Shown here one piece after another: positions 43,429 through 51,445 of a stretch of DNA of 64,000 bases. The translations under genes were made by a program, and so were the position numbers. The stretch is taken from positions 248,001-312,000 of the forward strand of contig CAWFJG010000029.1 of the NCBI GenBank assembly GCA_963816065.1, given 5' to 3'. This DNA is from Roseiarcus sp963816065. GTDB taxonomy: Bacteria; Pseudomonadota; Alphaproteobacteria; Rhizobiales; Beijerinckiaceae. The notes under the pieces were generated by a model. That model saw only the letters and a program-made list of their open reading frames with translations. It ran no database searches and had not been told where the DNA came from. The number at the start of each line of letters is the position of its first letter. Within the stretch, counting starts at the first letter, position 1.

Positions 43429-43893
43429 TCAGGAAGACGGATGCGAGCTGTGCCGTTGCGCCATACGATGCACCAGATGCACGCGCGATTCGAAGGCGCC
43501 CATCATGCGCGTCGCCGCCTCGTGGAACATCGAGTTCGCCACATGATCGAGGAGGCGACTTTTGAACTGGAAATCGACCACCAGGTCGACCAGGGTTCCT
43601 GCGCCGGCCGGCGTGAACGTCCACGTGTTCGCCAGATGCTCGAGCGGCCCGCCTTCGAGGGCGCGCACCCGCACTTGCCGCGGCCGATCCAGCGTGACGC
43701 GACTGGTGAAGCTTTCCTGGAAAGGGCCGAACCCGATCTCGAGTTCAGCAATGATTTCCGGTGGATCGTCGCGCTCGATCCGAGCGCCGGTGCACCAGGG
43801 CACGAATGAGGGATAGTCCTTGACGTCCGCCACGACCGAGAAAAGCTCGTCGACCGGGTAGGCAAGCGTCTTTTGCTCCTCGTGACGCGGCAT
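43429..43893 (-). CDS. CoQ-binding START-domain protein (Coq10/RatA family)
   Basis: A 154-residue polyketide-cyclase/START protein. The family includes eukaryotic Coq10, which binds ubiquinone and assists respiration, and bacterial RatA. Seen: LAYPVDELFSVVADVKDYPS, FVPWCTGARI and LLDHVANSMFHEAATRMM, all diagnostic. The ATG at 43893 has AGGAGG upstream. In many alphaproteobacteria it follows lipA; here its neighbour is a PadR regulator 100 bases away on the same strand. A role in ubiquinone handling is more likely than toxicity, but this is inferred from taxonomy. Confidence 0.85.
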   Translation of the reverse strand: MPRHEEQKTLAYPVDELFSVVADVKDYPSFVPWCTGARIERDDPPEIIAELEIGFGPFQESFTSRVTLDRPRQVRVRALEGGPLEHLANTWTFTPAGAGTLVDLVVDFQFKSRLLDHVANSMFHEAATRMMGAFESRVHLVHRMAQRHSSHPSS

Positions 43894-43995
43894 CTCCAAA
43901 CCTCCTGTTCGCGCGCCCGGGCGGGCGCAGCGGCGGGACTTTGTGCGGGGTCCCGCCGCCGCCGATCTGATCGCGGCGAAACGGCTTTTGGATGG

Positions 43996-44562
43996 TCAGA
44001 CCCGTTCGATTTTCTTGGCCGCCTCGTCGAGCGCGTCGACGATCGCCTGCACCTCATCCGGCGTGGCCGAACGTCCGCGCAGGCGGAGCTTGGTCGCGGC
44101 GCGCAGGTTCAGCATGGCGCGGATCACCGAGCCCATGCCGGCCCGGCCAAAGGCCTCCTCGCGCGCGCTGAAGCGGGCGAAAATGGCGTCGACCTGGGGC
44201 TTCGAGTCGGCCAGCGCCCGCTCGCCCTCGGGCGTGACCGCATAGAGCTTGCGGCCCTGGTCGTCCTGGCTGACGCTCGCCAGGCCCATCTCCTCGAGCA
44301 TGGTGAGCGTCGGATAGACGACGCCCGGGCTCGGCGAATAATCGCCGCCGACGCGCTCGCCGAGCTCCTTGATGATCTCGTAGCCATGCCGGGGCTTTTC
44401 GGCGATCAGCGCCAGAATGACGAGCTTCAGCTCGCCGCCGTCGAACATCCGGCCCTCGCGCGGACCGAACCCCCCGCCCCGCCGGCCCCAGCCGAACGGC
44501 CCCTGCCCGAAGCCGCCATGGCGGCCATGCCGGACGTATTCCTCGAAGTGACGATGGAACAT
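43996..44562 (-). CDS. PadR-family regulator, YqjI-like, His/Gly-rich N-terminus
   Basis: A 188-residue winged-helix regulator. The first 38 residues are rich in His, Gly and Arg (MFHRHFEEYVRHGRHGGFG), as in E. coli YqjI, whose His-rich extension senses metal. The PadR domain follows: GGELKLVILALIAEKPRHGY, SPSPGVVYPTLTMLEEMGLA, YAVTPEGERALAD. The ATG has GGAGGGAAACT upstream. Two perfect AT palindromes lie just before the gene, so autoregulation is likely. The expected regulated ferric reductase is not adjacent. Confidence 0.85.
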   Translation of the reverse strand: MFHRHFEEYVRHGRHGGFGQGPFGWGRRGGGFGPREGRMFDGGELKLVILALIAEKPRHGYEIIKELGERVGGDYSPSPGVVYPTLTMLEEMGLASVSQDDQGRKLYAVTPEGERALADSKPQVDAIFARFSAREEAFGRAGMGSVIRAMLNLRAATKLRLRGRSATPDEVQAIVDALDEAAKKIERV

Positions 44563-44587
44563 AGTTTCCCTCCTGGGTTGTTCAGAA

Positions 44588-44622
44588 CATATCTGAGATA
44601 TGTCTCGAGAAAAGATATATCT
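44588..44622. promoter_or_regulatory. twin-palindrome operator upstream of padR-like gene
   Basis: CATATCTGAGATATG (44588-44602) is a perfect 15-base palindrome, and AGATATATCT (44613-44622) a perfect 10-base one. Both are built on AGATAT and lie 26-60 bases before the PadR start, in a strongly AT-rich patch. PadR/YqjI regulators bind ATATCT-type inverted repeats, so this is the likely auto-operator. Confidence 0.7.
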
Positions 44623-44765
44623 CCAAAGGGCCGGCGCAAGAGGGAGGGGCGTTTTATTGGTTGCGCGCAGGCCCCGGCCGACCGGTCGCTAAGACGGGCG
44701 GCAAGTCCCTGATAAATCGAGGGGCGGTCGATAAAGCGCCATAAACCCGCGCTTGAGCGGCCTGG

Positions 44766-46058
44766 TCAGGGGCGGATCTGCCCGTCGCCGTGGACGCGGT
44801 ACTTGAAGGTGCAAAGCTGCTCGAGGCCAATGGGGCCCCGGGCATGCATGCGGCCGGTGGCGATGCCGATCTCCGCCCCGAAGCCGAACTCGCCGCCGTC
44901 GGCAAACTGGGTCGAAGCGTTGTGCAGCACGATCGCCGAGTCGACCTGCTTCAGAAACGTCTCGGCCGCCTCGGGGTCTTCGGTGACGATGCAATCGGTA
45001 TGGTGCGAGCCGTAGGTCCCGATGTGATCCATGGCCGCCTCGAGGCTGTCGACCACCCGGACCGAGATGATCGCGTCGAGATATTCGGTCCGCCAATCCT
45101 CCTCGGTCGCCGGTTTTACCCGGCCGTCGCCGGCTCGCGCCGCCGGGTCGCCGCGGACCTCGCATCCGGCTTCGATCAGTGCGCCGATGAGCGGCTCGAG
45201 CATCGTCTCGGCGGCCGACCGGTGAACGAGCAAGGTTTCGGCGGCGCCGCAGATCCCGGTGCGGCGCATCTTGGCGTTGGTCACGATCGCGACCGCCTTG
45301 TCGAGGTCGGCCGCCCGGTCGACATAGACATGCACGATGCCCTCGAGATGGGCGAACACGGGCACGCGCGCCTCGCGCTGCACCCGGTCGACTAGGCTCT
45401 TGCCGCCGCGCGGCACGATCACGTCGAGCGTCCCGCCGAGCCCCAGCAGCATCTCGCCGACCGCCTCTCGCGAAGCAAACGGCGCCCGGGAGATCGCCGC
45501 TTCAGGCAGGCCGGCCTCCCGGAGTCCGTCAACGAGACAGGCGTGGATCGCCGCGGAGGAATGGAAGCTGTCCGAACCGCCGCGCAGGACAACGGCGTTG
45601 CCGCTCTTCAGACACAGCGCGCCGGCGTCGGCCGTCACATTCGGGCGGCTTTCGTAGATGACGCCCACGACGCCGAGCGGGGTCGCCACCCGCTCGATCA
45701 CGAGGCCGTTCGGACGACTGAAGGTCGCGAGCACCCGGCCGACCGGATCGGGCAGGGCCGCGACCTCCTCGAGACCGCGCGCAATAGCCTCTATCCGCGA
45801 CTCGTTCAGCGAAAGGCGATCGAGCAACGCCGCCGTCAGGCCCCTGCCCTTCCCTTCGACAAGGTCGCGGGCGTTGCTTGAGAGAATGTGCGGCGTCCGT
45901 ATTCTAAGGAAGTGCGCCGCCGAGGTAAGCGCTTGGTTCTTTATTGCCAACGACGCGTTGGCAAGCGTACGCGCCGACTCCCGCGCGTCGGCGCCGATGG
46001 CGCGCATCGCAGCGCGAATGTCGGTTTGCGGCTCGGGACTTTGAATGACGGCGGACAT
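44766..46058 (-). CDS. proA: gamma-glutamyl phosphate reductase
   Basis: A 430-residue NADPH-dependent enzyme that reduces gamma-glutamyl phosphate to the semialdehyde, the second step of proline synthesis. The catalytic Cys lies in TNAKMRRTGICGAAETLLVH; other motifs are GVVGVIYESRPNVTADAGAL, KSGNAVVLRGGSDSFHSS, VPRGGKSLVDRVQ and the ending GLEQLCTFKYRVHGDGQIRP. Length and termini match the family. proB is not in the window. Gaps on both sides suggest a single-gene transcript. Confidence 0.96.
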   Translation of the reverse strand: MSAVIQSPEPQTDIRAAMRAIGADARESARTLANASLAIKNQALTSAAHFLRIRTPHILSSNARDLVEGKGRGLTAALLDRLSLNESRIEAIARGLEEVAALPDPVGRVLATFSRPNGLVIERVATPLGVVGVIYESRPNVTADAGALCLKSGNAVVLRGGSDSFHSSAAIHACLVDGLREAGLPEAAISRAPFASREAVGEMLLGLGGTLDVIVPRGGKSLVDRVQREARVPVFAHLEGIVHVYVDRAADLDKAVAIVTNAKMRRTGICGAAETLLVHRSAAETMLEPLIGALIEAGCEVRGDPAARAGDGRVKPATEEDWRTEYLDAIISVRVVDSLEAAMDHIGTYGSHHTDCIVTEDPEAAETFLKQVDSAIVLHNASTQFADGGEFGFGAEIGIATGRMHARGPIGLEQLCTFKYRVHGDGQIRP

Positions 46059-46146
46059 CCAGCGTTCCTGGGGTTGGAACGAGCTCGACTAGCGGAAACA
46101 AGACGGAAACGCCATACCCGAAGCCGATCCGAGCGGGCGGCGGAGT

Positions 46147-46677
46147 TCAGCCCCTGGGTCGGAAGGCGACGCAAAATTCAGGATTCGTCTCCAGGCGAGG
46201 TCCCCCGATTAGGTCAATGCAATAGGGCGCCGCCGCGAACACGGCGTCAAGACAGGTCCGGATCGCGGCGGGCTTGCCGGGTAGGTTGATGATAAGGCTC
46301 GAACCTCGTGTGCCCGCGATCTGGCGCGAAAGGATGGCCGTCGGGACCTCGACGAGACTCGTCGTCCGCATGACCTCGCCGAACCCGGGCAGAATGCGAT
46401 CACAGACCGCCGCAGTGGCTTCAGGCGTAACGTCTCGCGGGCTCGGGCCGGTGCCCCCGGTTGTGAGAATAAGCGGACAACGCTCGATGTCGGCAAGCTC
46501 GACCAGAGCCATCTCGATGTTTCGTCGCTCGTCTGGTACGAGCCGCCGGACCGGGCGCCATGGCGACGCCAACAGTTCTCGGATCGCCATCTCAATTCCA
46601 GGGCCACCCTTGTCCTCGTAGACGCCCTGAGAGGCACGATCGGAAATTGTGACAACGCCGATGGGAATTTCAGACAA
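46147..46677 (-). CDS. mogA: molybdopterin adenylyltransferase
   Basis: A 176-residue MogA/MoaB-fold enzyme that activates molybdopterin with ATP before molybdate insertion. Seen: IGVVTISDRASQGVYEDKGG, LILTTGGTGPSPRDVTPEAT, PGFGEVMR and SSLIINLPGKPAAIRTCLDA. These fit MogA better than MoaB. The only usable start is TTG at 46677 (TTG TCT GAA), placing Met before SEIPIGV as in homologues. Together with moaA it shows an active molybdenum-cofactor pathway. It borders the AT-richer exosortase segment. Confidence 0.88.
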   Translation of the reverse strand: MSEIPIGVVTISDRASQGVYEDKGGPGIEMAIRELLASPWRPVRRLVPDERRNIEMALVELADIERCPLILTTGGTGPSPRDVTPEATAAVCDRILPGFGEVMRTTSLVEVPTAILSRQIAGTRGSSLIINLPGKPAAIRTCLDAVFAAAPYCIDLIGGPRLETNPEFCVAFRPRG

Positions 46678-46720
46678 ATCGATTTCTCGCTACGTTGGAT
46701 TTTTCGCGATCCACGACGTA

Positions 46721-46958
46721 TCAATGACGTACGATAATATAGGTGTATCCGATTCCGGCTGCAATCAGAGCGATCGCCAGGACGTTCTGCGCGAGGTTCC
46801 CCATGAGCTGCGTTGCCCACCTGGTTTGCGATTGCAAAGGCGGCTGCCGGCAGTAGGAAATGCGCCAGCACTTTGATCCCGCCCTCGGTAAACATGATGT
46901 ACGTAAGTACGATGCACCCAAAACACGTCACCGTGACGATATCGTAAACGGTACTCAT
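46721..46958 (-). CDS. XrtV-type exosortase accessory membrane protein (frameshifted)
   Basis: The N-terminal part is MSTVYDIVTVTCFGCIVLTY, then FLLPAAAFAIANQVGN. It is followed, in the next frame, by MGNLAQNVLAIALIAAGIGY and TYIIVRH to the stop at 46721. Together they make a small protein of about 79 residues with two or three membrane segments, like the accessory protein found beside exosortase V genes (TVYD-VTV start, AN-x-GN, LAIA-I). The shift lies near 46800-46810 (GCTCATGGGG) and is not in a long homopolymer, so either an error or a true mutation is possible. The exosortase starts about 1 kb further on the same strand, placing this gene downstream. Confidence 0.6.
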
Positions 46959-47035
46959 TCAGTCCCCCGCACCCAAATACCGCGACGCTGCGCATGCATA
47001 GACGCGCAACTTGCTGCAGTGTCCTTGCTGCTCGT

Positions 47036-47974
47036 TCAGCGAAAGCTCGCGCGCGGTGAACTATTACGCCGCTCTGGCCGCGCCCGTCGAAAGCGCGCCG
47101 CCTGCCGGATTAAATATTCCACACCGACCAACAAGCTGTCGAGCAGGAAGAAAAGTGCAAGCGCGAAAACGAATAAGGCAATCCCCGTGATGTCGTGGAA
47201 TAGGCCCTCAACATTATCTACTCCCAGATAATAGGAACCAAGCACCAATGTCAGAACACGGAACAAATTAGCCCCAATCGTGATCGGGATGATTGATAAG
47301 ACCAATACGGTCGTTCGCAGCCAGTCGCGCAGAACGAATTCATAAACGTAGAATATTCCGATCGCCGATAACGCGAATATGGAGTTCATCCCCGAACAGG
47401 CGTCCTTAACCATTAGTTGATACGAACCGATCATGATCATCACGCCATTTTGCGCGATTGGATAGCCAAGCGCATAAAGTAAATTCGTGACAACATCGGA
47501 AACCCACCCCTTCAGCGGGACCGTTATGGCGTCCAGAATCCATGCGGGCGGAGGGATCGAAAAGATCAGGAACGCCAGGGGAAACGCAAAAACGCGAGCC
47601 AAAGGCCAGCCCCCGATCAGCAGAAGGCATCCCAGCAGAACGGGGATTTGCGTAAACGTCTCGATCATCAAGACGTCCTGCGATCTCGCCACTACCATTA
47701 TCATCAAAGACAAGATCAAGACGATCCAGCCGGCGATCGCCGCTGGTCTCTGCACGATTTGTGAAAGTCGTCCGCGCTGTTGCCACGCCAGCCAGGCCGC
47801 CGCCAACATGATGAGCGGCCCATGTCCTTCCTGTTCCGTCTGCCAAGGACCGTCGAAAAGCTTGAGATATGTCGGGGGATACGCGAGTCCGAAAGCAGCG
47901 GCCATGGCGCTGACGTACGCCTGAGGGGGATGCTGGGCTTCGGTACGGTCGGTGATTAAGGTGCCGCGAGTCAT
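47036..47974 (-). CDS. xrtV: exosortase (XrtV-like transmembrane protease/transpeptidase)
   Basis: A 312-residue polytopic membrane protein with about eight helices. The three catalytic residues of exosortases are seen: Cys in KDACSGMNSIF, Arg in GANLFRVLTLVLG and His in VEGLFHDITGIALFVF. Exosortases cut the C-terminal sorting tag (PEP-CTERM and variants) of surface proteins and are linked to exopolysaccharide loci, as here. The class V call rests on the small accessory gene next to it. No protein with a sorting tag was recognised in this window, so its targets lie elsewhere. Confidence 0.82.
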   Translation of the reverse strand: MTRGTLITDRTEAQHPPQAYVSAMAAAFGLAYPPTYLKLFDGPWQTEQEGHGPLIMLAAAWLAWQQRGRLSQIVQRPAAIAGWIVLILSLMIMVVARSQDVLMIETFTQIPVLLGCLLLIGGWPLARVFAFPLAFLIFSIPPPAWILDAITVPLKGWVSDVVTNLLYALGYPIAQNGVMIMIGSYQLMVKDACSGMNSIFALSAIGIFYVYEFVLRDWLRTTVLVLSIIPITIGANLFRVLTLVLGSYYLGVDNVEGLFHDITGIALFVFALALFFLLDSLLVGVEYLIRQAARFRRARPERRNSSPRASFR

Positions 47975-48084
47975 GACTCTGGTTTCAACAAGTCAACCGA
48001 CATTTTGCGCCCTCCTGCCAAATTACGGAGCTTCGGTCCAAGCTGCCCAAGCGCGGGGATTCGAGTCACCGCTCGTCAAACGCG

Positions 48085-49545
48085 TCAATGAGCGTTCTCC
48101 GTCCCAAACACTACAAATACCGTTCTGATCATGATCGAAAAATCCAGCCAAATGCTCCAGTTATTGATGTACCATAGGTCGAGCTCAACTCTGCGTTGCA
48201 TCTTGTCAAGCGTATCAGTTTCGCCTCTGGCACCGCACACCTGCGCCCATCCCGTGATACCGGATTTGACGTGATGCCTGAAAGCATATTTCTCAATCGC
48301 GGAGGTAAAATAGCGATCATGGGCCGATGCATGTGGTCGCGGCCCGACGATAGACATATCTCCATAAACCACATTGAGGAGTTGAGGTAGCTCGTCGATA
48401 CTGAGCCTTCGAATCCAATAGCCAACACGAGTTACACGATCATCGTTCTTTTGGGCCTGACGCACGATTTCTCCGTCTTCCAGCACGGTCATCGAGCGAA
48501 ACTTGTAGATACCGAACGGACGGCCGTTAAATCCATGCCGCGTTTGCCGGAAAAGAACGGGCCCCTCGGAGTCCAGTTTGATCGCGATCGCCACGAAAAT
48601 CATGAGCGGCGCCAAAATTGTTAGTGCCGTCACCGCCGCCACGATGTCGACGCATCGCTTCGCCGCCTGCTCGGTCGGGGACAGCGCCGCTCTCTGAATC
48701 TCGATCGCCACCGTATCGCCGATATCGCTATGGGCTCGCTGAAAGAGTTGAGCGAGCGCACCGAAAGGCACAAGCGTCACTGGTAAGGGAAGCACCCGCA
48801 AACGCTTTGCGATCGATCGGAGATAAGTCATTCGCTCGGGATCGACGAATAGCAGAACTTCCTCGATGTCCGACGTCCGACACAGAGTAATAACGTTATC
48901 TATTACATCTTCGGCCGAAGGCTCTCCAGCCGGGACGTGGAAATGCGCGAGAATGTGATATCCAAAGCGGCTCAAGTCGTCGGTGAATCGTTGCGGGACG
49001 GTTTCTTCGCAAGACATGCTTACGACTGTGCGCCCGCGTAGTGCACCGCTTTCAAGAGCTCGCGGCAGAACGGCCCGCCAAACAACTCTGTGAATTAGTA
49101 ATCCGACCGCCCCGATTGCCCAAAACATCAAAATGTCGCCTCGCGACAAGTCATGACTGACGCCCCAGGTAAATACGCCGGACGCCAGAATTAGGAACGC
49201 TCCGCACCACGCACTCAGAACGCTTCTCGCCTGGTCGTCAATCACGACCAGTCTTTCAGGACTATACAGTTTTTGAATTCGCATCGCCGCAGCGAACAAA
49301 ATGCCTACAAATATCGCCGCTGCGATCGTGTGCGAAAATTCCCCTTCGATTTCAGAGGTAAGGCTGTGGTAAAGAGATTCGGCGCCTATCGCGGACAACA
49401 GAATGATGGCCAAATCGATTGCGAGCGCGATTGTCGGTATGGCGCGATAGGCCACCGGCAATCGCCACCGGCCTTTGCGGCGTTCCGAAGCGCGCGAAGC
49501 GTTGCCCTGGGACAGTCGCGGCGCTACTTCCGTGTCCATTCTCAT
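48085..49545 (-). CDS. exopolysaccharide polyprenyl-phosphate sugar phosphotransferase (WcaJ/PssY-type)
   Basis: A 486-residue membrane enzyme that starts exopolysaccharide repeat units by moving a hexose-1-phosphate onto undecaprenyl phosphate. It has four N-terminal helices (AIPTIALAIDLAIILLSAIG and others), a CoA-binding-like domain in the middle, a fifth helix region (RCVDIVAAVTALTILAPLMI) and the catalytic domain: LDSEGPVLFRQTRHGFNG, GIYKFRSM, RRLSIDELPQLLNVVYGDMS, VGPRPHA, GITGWAQVCGARG. The start MRMDTEVAP has no strong ribosome site. With the exosortase it forms an EPS/surface-protein module. Confidence 0.9.
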   Translation of the reverse strand: MRMDTEVAPRLSQGNASRASERRKGRWRLPVAYRAIPTIALAIDLAIILLSAIGAESLYHSLTSEIEGEFSHTIAAAIFVGILFAAAMRIQKLYSPERLVVIDDQARSVLSAWCGAFLILASGVFTWGVSHDLSRGDILMFWAIGAVGLLIHRVVWRAVLPRALESGALRGRTVVSMSCEETVPQRFTDDLSRFGYHILAHFHVPAGEPSAEDVIDNVITLCRTSDIEEVLLFVDPERMTYLRSIAKRLRVLPLPVTLVPFGALAQLFQRAHSDIGDTVAIEIQRAALSPTEQAAKRCVDIVAAVTALTILAPLMIFVAIAIKLDSEGPVLFRQTRHGFNGRPFGIYKFRSMTVLEDGEIVRQAQKNDDRVTRVGYWIRRLSIDELPQLLNVVYGDMSIVGPRPHASAHDRYFTSAIEKYAFRHHVKSGITGWAQVCGARGETDTLDKMQRRVELDLWYINNWSIWLDFSIMIRTVFVVFGTENAH

Positions 49546-49863
49546 TCACATGCTCGCAACTCGTCTGGTTTCGCCGAAACTCGGAGAGTGTCGGCTCCCG
49601 TCTAGCAAATCTCTGTTATAGCTTTTGGGCACAAAATTGCTGCCCCTCAATCCTATCGCCCATTTCAGACCATGGCAGCATATGCGAAACCGGTCGGAAA
49701 AAAAAGCCGATCGCGCGCCCGCTGGGGTACTCTGGCCCTCTGGGCCATTGTCGGACTCGGGCAAGCCTTGGTTAAGATTCGTGGCCCATTCACAATTGTA
49801 GCGTCCTGGCTTCCGATTCTCTCGGTTCGCGTTATTGTCGTCATCATGTGACAGGAAGAAATC
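49546..49863. other. AT-richer gap upstream of the sugar transferase
   Basis: No gene is recognised. Antisense open frames here lack family features. The region should hold divergent promoters for the sugar transferase and the membrane protein at 49864; CTGTTATAGCTTTTGGG near 49611-49627 is a plausible -10 region. Confidence 0.3.
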
Positions 49864-50286
49864 ATGTATAGCGTCGCTGTTTTCGCCTGCCGGCTCATCT
49901 TGGGTCTTCTGGTTCTTTGCTTCACCTGGTTCGTATTTGATAGGATACACGATAGGAACACGGAGATTGTGACAGCAATTGTCGGATTGCAGTATGCGTT
50001 TACCTTCCTTATTTCAAGGCGATTAGAGTATTTCGGTCTCACCATATTTTCGTTTTTCGGCAGAACCGTGTCATATATTCGAGGAATTCCGTACGACCAG
50101 ATTTTGCGCGACGAGGTCGGGGTGCAGACGAATGGCCGCCACCTCTATCTCAATGTGCTTTTCGCCGCGCTAATCGAGTTGCTCTGCGTATTTCGGTTGC
50201 TAACCTCACTCCTCGACCAAGGCTGGCACACTTTGTCCGAACCAATCACAGGTCTGATCGGGGCCTTTCTACCGAACTTCCCCTGA
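49864..50286 (+). CDS. small integral membrane protein, unknown function
   Basis: A 140-residue protein that I do not recognise. Hydrophobic segments at about 4-25 (VAVFACRLILGLLVLCFTWF), 37-53 and 93-115 suggest three membrane helices, with a charged middle loop (RGIPYDQILRDEVGVQTNGR). The ATG follows GGAAGAAATC. Its base composition is lower in GC than the flanking core genes, like the exosortase and transferase genes beside it. By position it could serve exopolysaccharide export or the exosortase system; the sequence gives no motif to support that. Confidence 0.6.
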   Translation: MYSVAVFACRLILGLLVLCFTWFVFDRIHDRNTEIVTAIVGLQYAFTFLISRRLEYFGLTIFSFFGRTVSYIRGIPYDQILRDEVGVQTNGRHLYLNVLFAALIELLCVFRLLTSLLDQGWHTLSEPITGLIGAFLPNFP

Positions 50287-50754
50287 TACCGCGTGTTCGA
50301 AACCCCGGCCTAATCCAACGGGTACGCGCGCGGCTTTGCGGAGTCCGCGTCGGGGCTGCTCATACGCTCTCCTCGGCGGGCCGAGTGCGCCTGTCTGGTC
50401 GATTTCGAGGCGGGCTATCGGACGTTCGGACTCGACAAAAGCCACACGTCTCGATGCCTGAAAAGATCGTCCGGCAAGCCTCATCCGACAGGGCACGATC
50501 GACAGCGTCGACCCGATCTTGCTGTCGCTCGACATGCGTGTGCTTCGGATGCGAATCCGGCGGCCATCGAGAGGAAGCCACCCATCGGCCTGCTACGCAT
50601 CGGGAGGCCAACCTCTTTCATGATGTTCCCGCCCCTCGAAGGCTGGCGACACGTGGAGGGTGACTTACGGCCATATCCCATAGATTACACTGATGTTCTT
50701 CCCGAACGCGGATCTCATCATCCTCTTGTCCTCTGCGGCCACTCAAGTATCCCC
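50287..50754. other. gap with no recognised gene before the transposase remnant
   Basis: Several overlapping short frames exist on both strands but none resembles a protein family. The stretch is probably debris from the insertion events that left the adjacent IS4-type fragment. Confidence 0.3.
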
Positions 50755-51110
50755 TCATATTGACGCGATGCCGAACGCCTCGGAGAAGGCTGGATTTTGA
50801 TGTAGGAGTTCTTCGTATCGTTCAATGAGCGGTCGCAGTCGTTGTTCTTGCATGTTGGGAATGAGGTCGTAGAGCAGGCAGCCTTGTCGGAACCGGGAGT
50901 GGACGCGGCGTTTGGCGGTGCTGGTTCGCCGTTGACGATCCATGCCGAGGCTTTCGCCGGCGGCGCCCAGGACCGTCAGCAGCAGGATGGCGAAGGCGTT
51001 GCGGAGCAGGAGGCGGTCGTGGCGGCTTGGATCGTCGATCCTGAGCGCGCTCAGCCCTTCGGCGCGCGCATCGATCCCCCAAGCCGGCTCGTTCCCTATT
51101 CAGCCGCGCC
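50755..51110 (-). mobile_element. IS4-type transposase, C-terminal remnant
   Basis: On the minus strand the translation runs WGIDARAEGLSALRIDDPSR, then LLLRNAFAILLLTVLGAAGE, SLGMDRQRRTSTAKRRVHS, and FRQGCLLYDLIPNMQEQRL to the stop at 50755. This is the last 115 or so residues of an IS4-family transposase of the type common in Rhizobiales, with the catalytic Glu region lost or incomplete. No N-terminal half and no intact terminal inverted repeats were found. It marks the right edge of the AT-richer exosortase segment. Confidence 0.65.
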
Positions 51111-51445
51111 AGAACTCCGAAAGTCAGGATTTTTCGAATCCCGCAAGAAATGAGGGATTTCGTGAGCTGCGGCCAATGCCTTGATCGCCGCATTCCAAAT
51201 CAACAAGCCCTGGAACGCGAGGTCGCCGCATCAGTCCACATCCAGCGCCACGCAAAGGCGCTTCGCAACCGAGACCACTTGCATCAACATCAAGCACCCA
51301 TACCCGGAGGCCGCTACGCCGGAATTGCCTGGAAGCGCGATTGTTCACAGCTTGTTGAGCCGCATCTCCGACTGATTGCTGATATTAGCGTTCCTTTGAC
51401 GACAATCGTCGCGCCGCGAGTTCAGGCCGGAAGGGTGTGGCAAAG

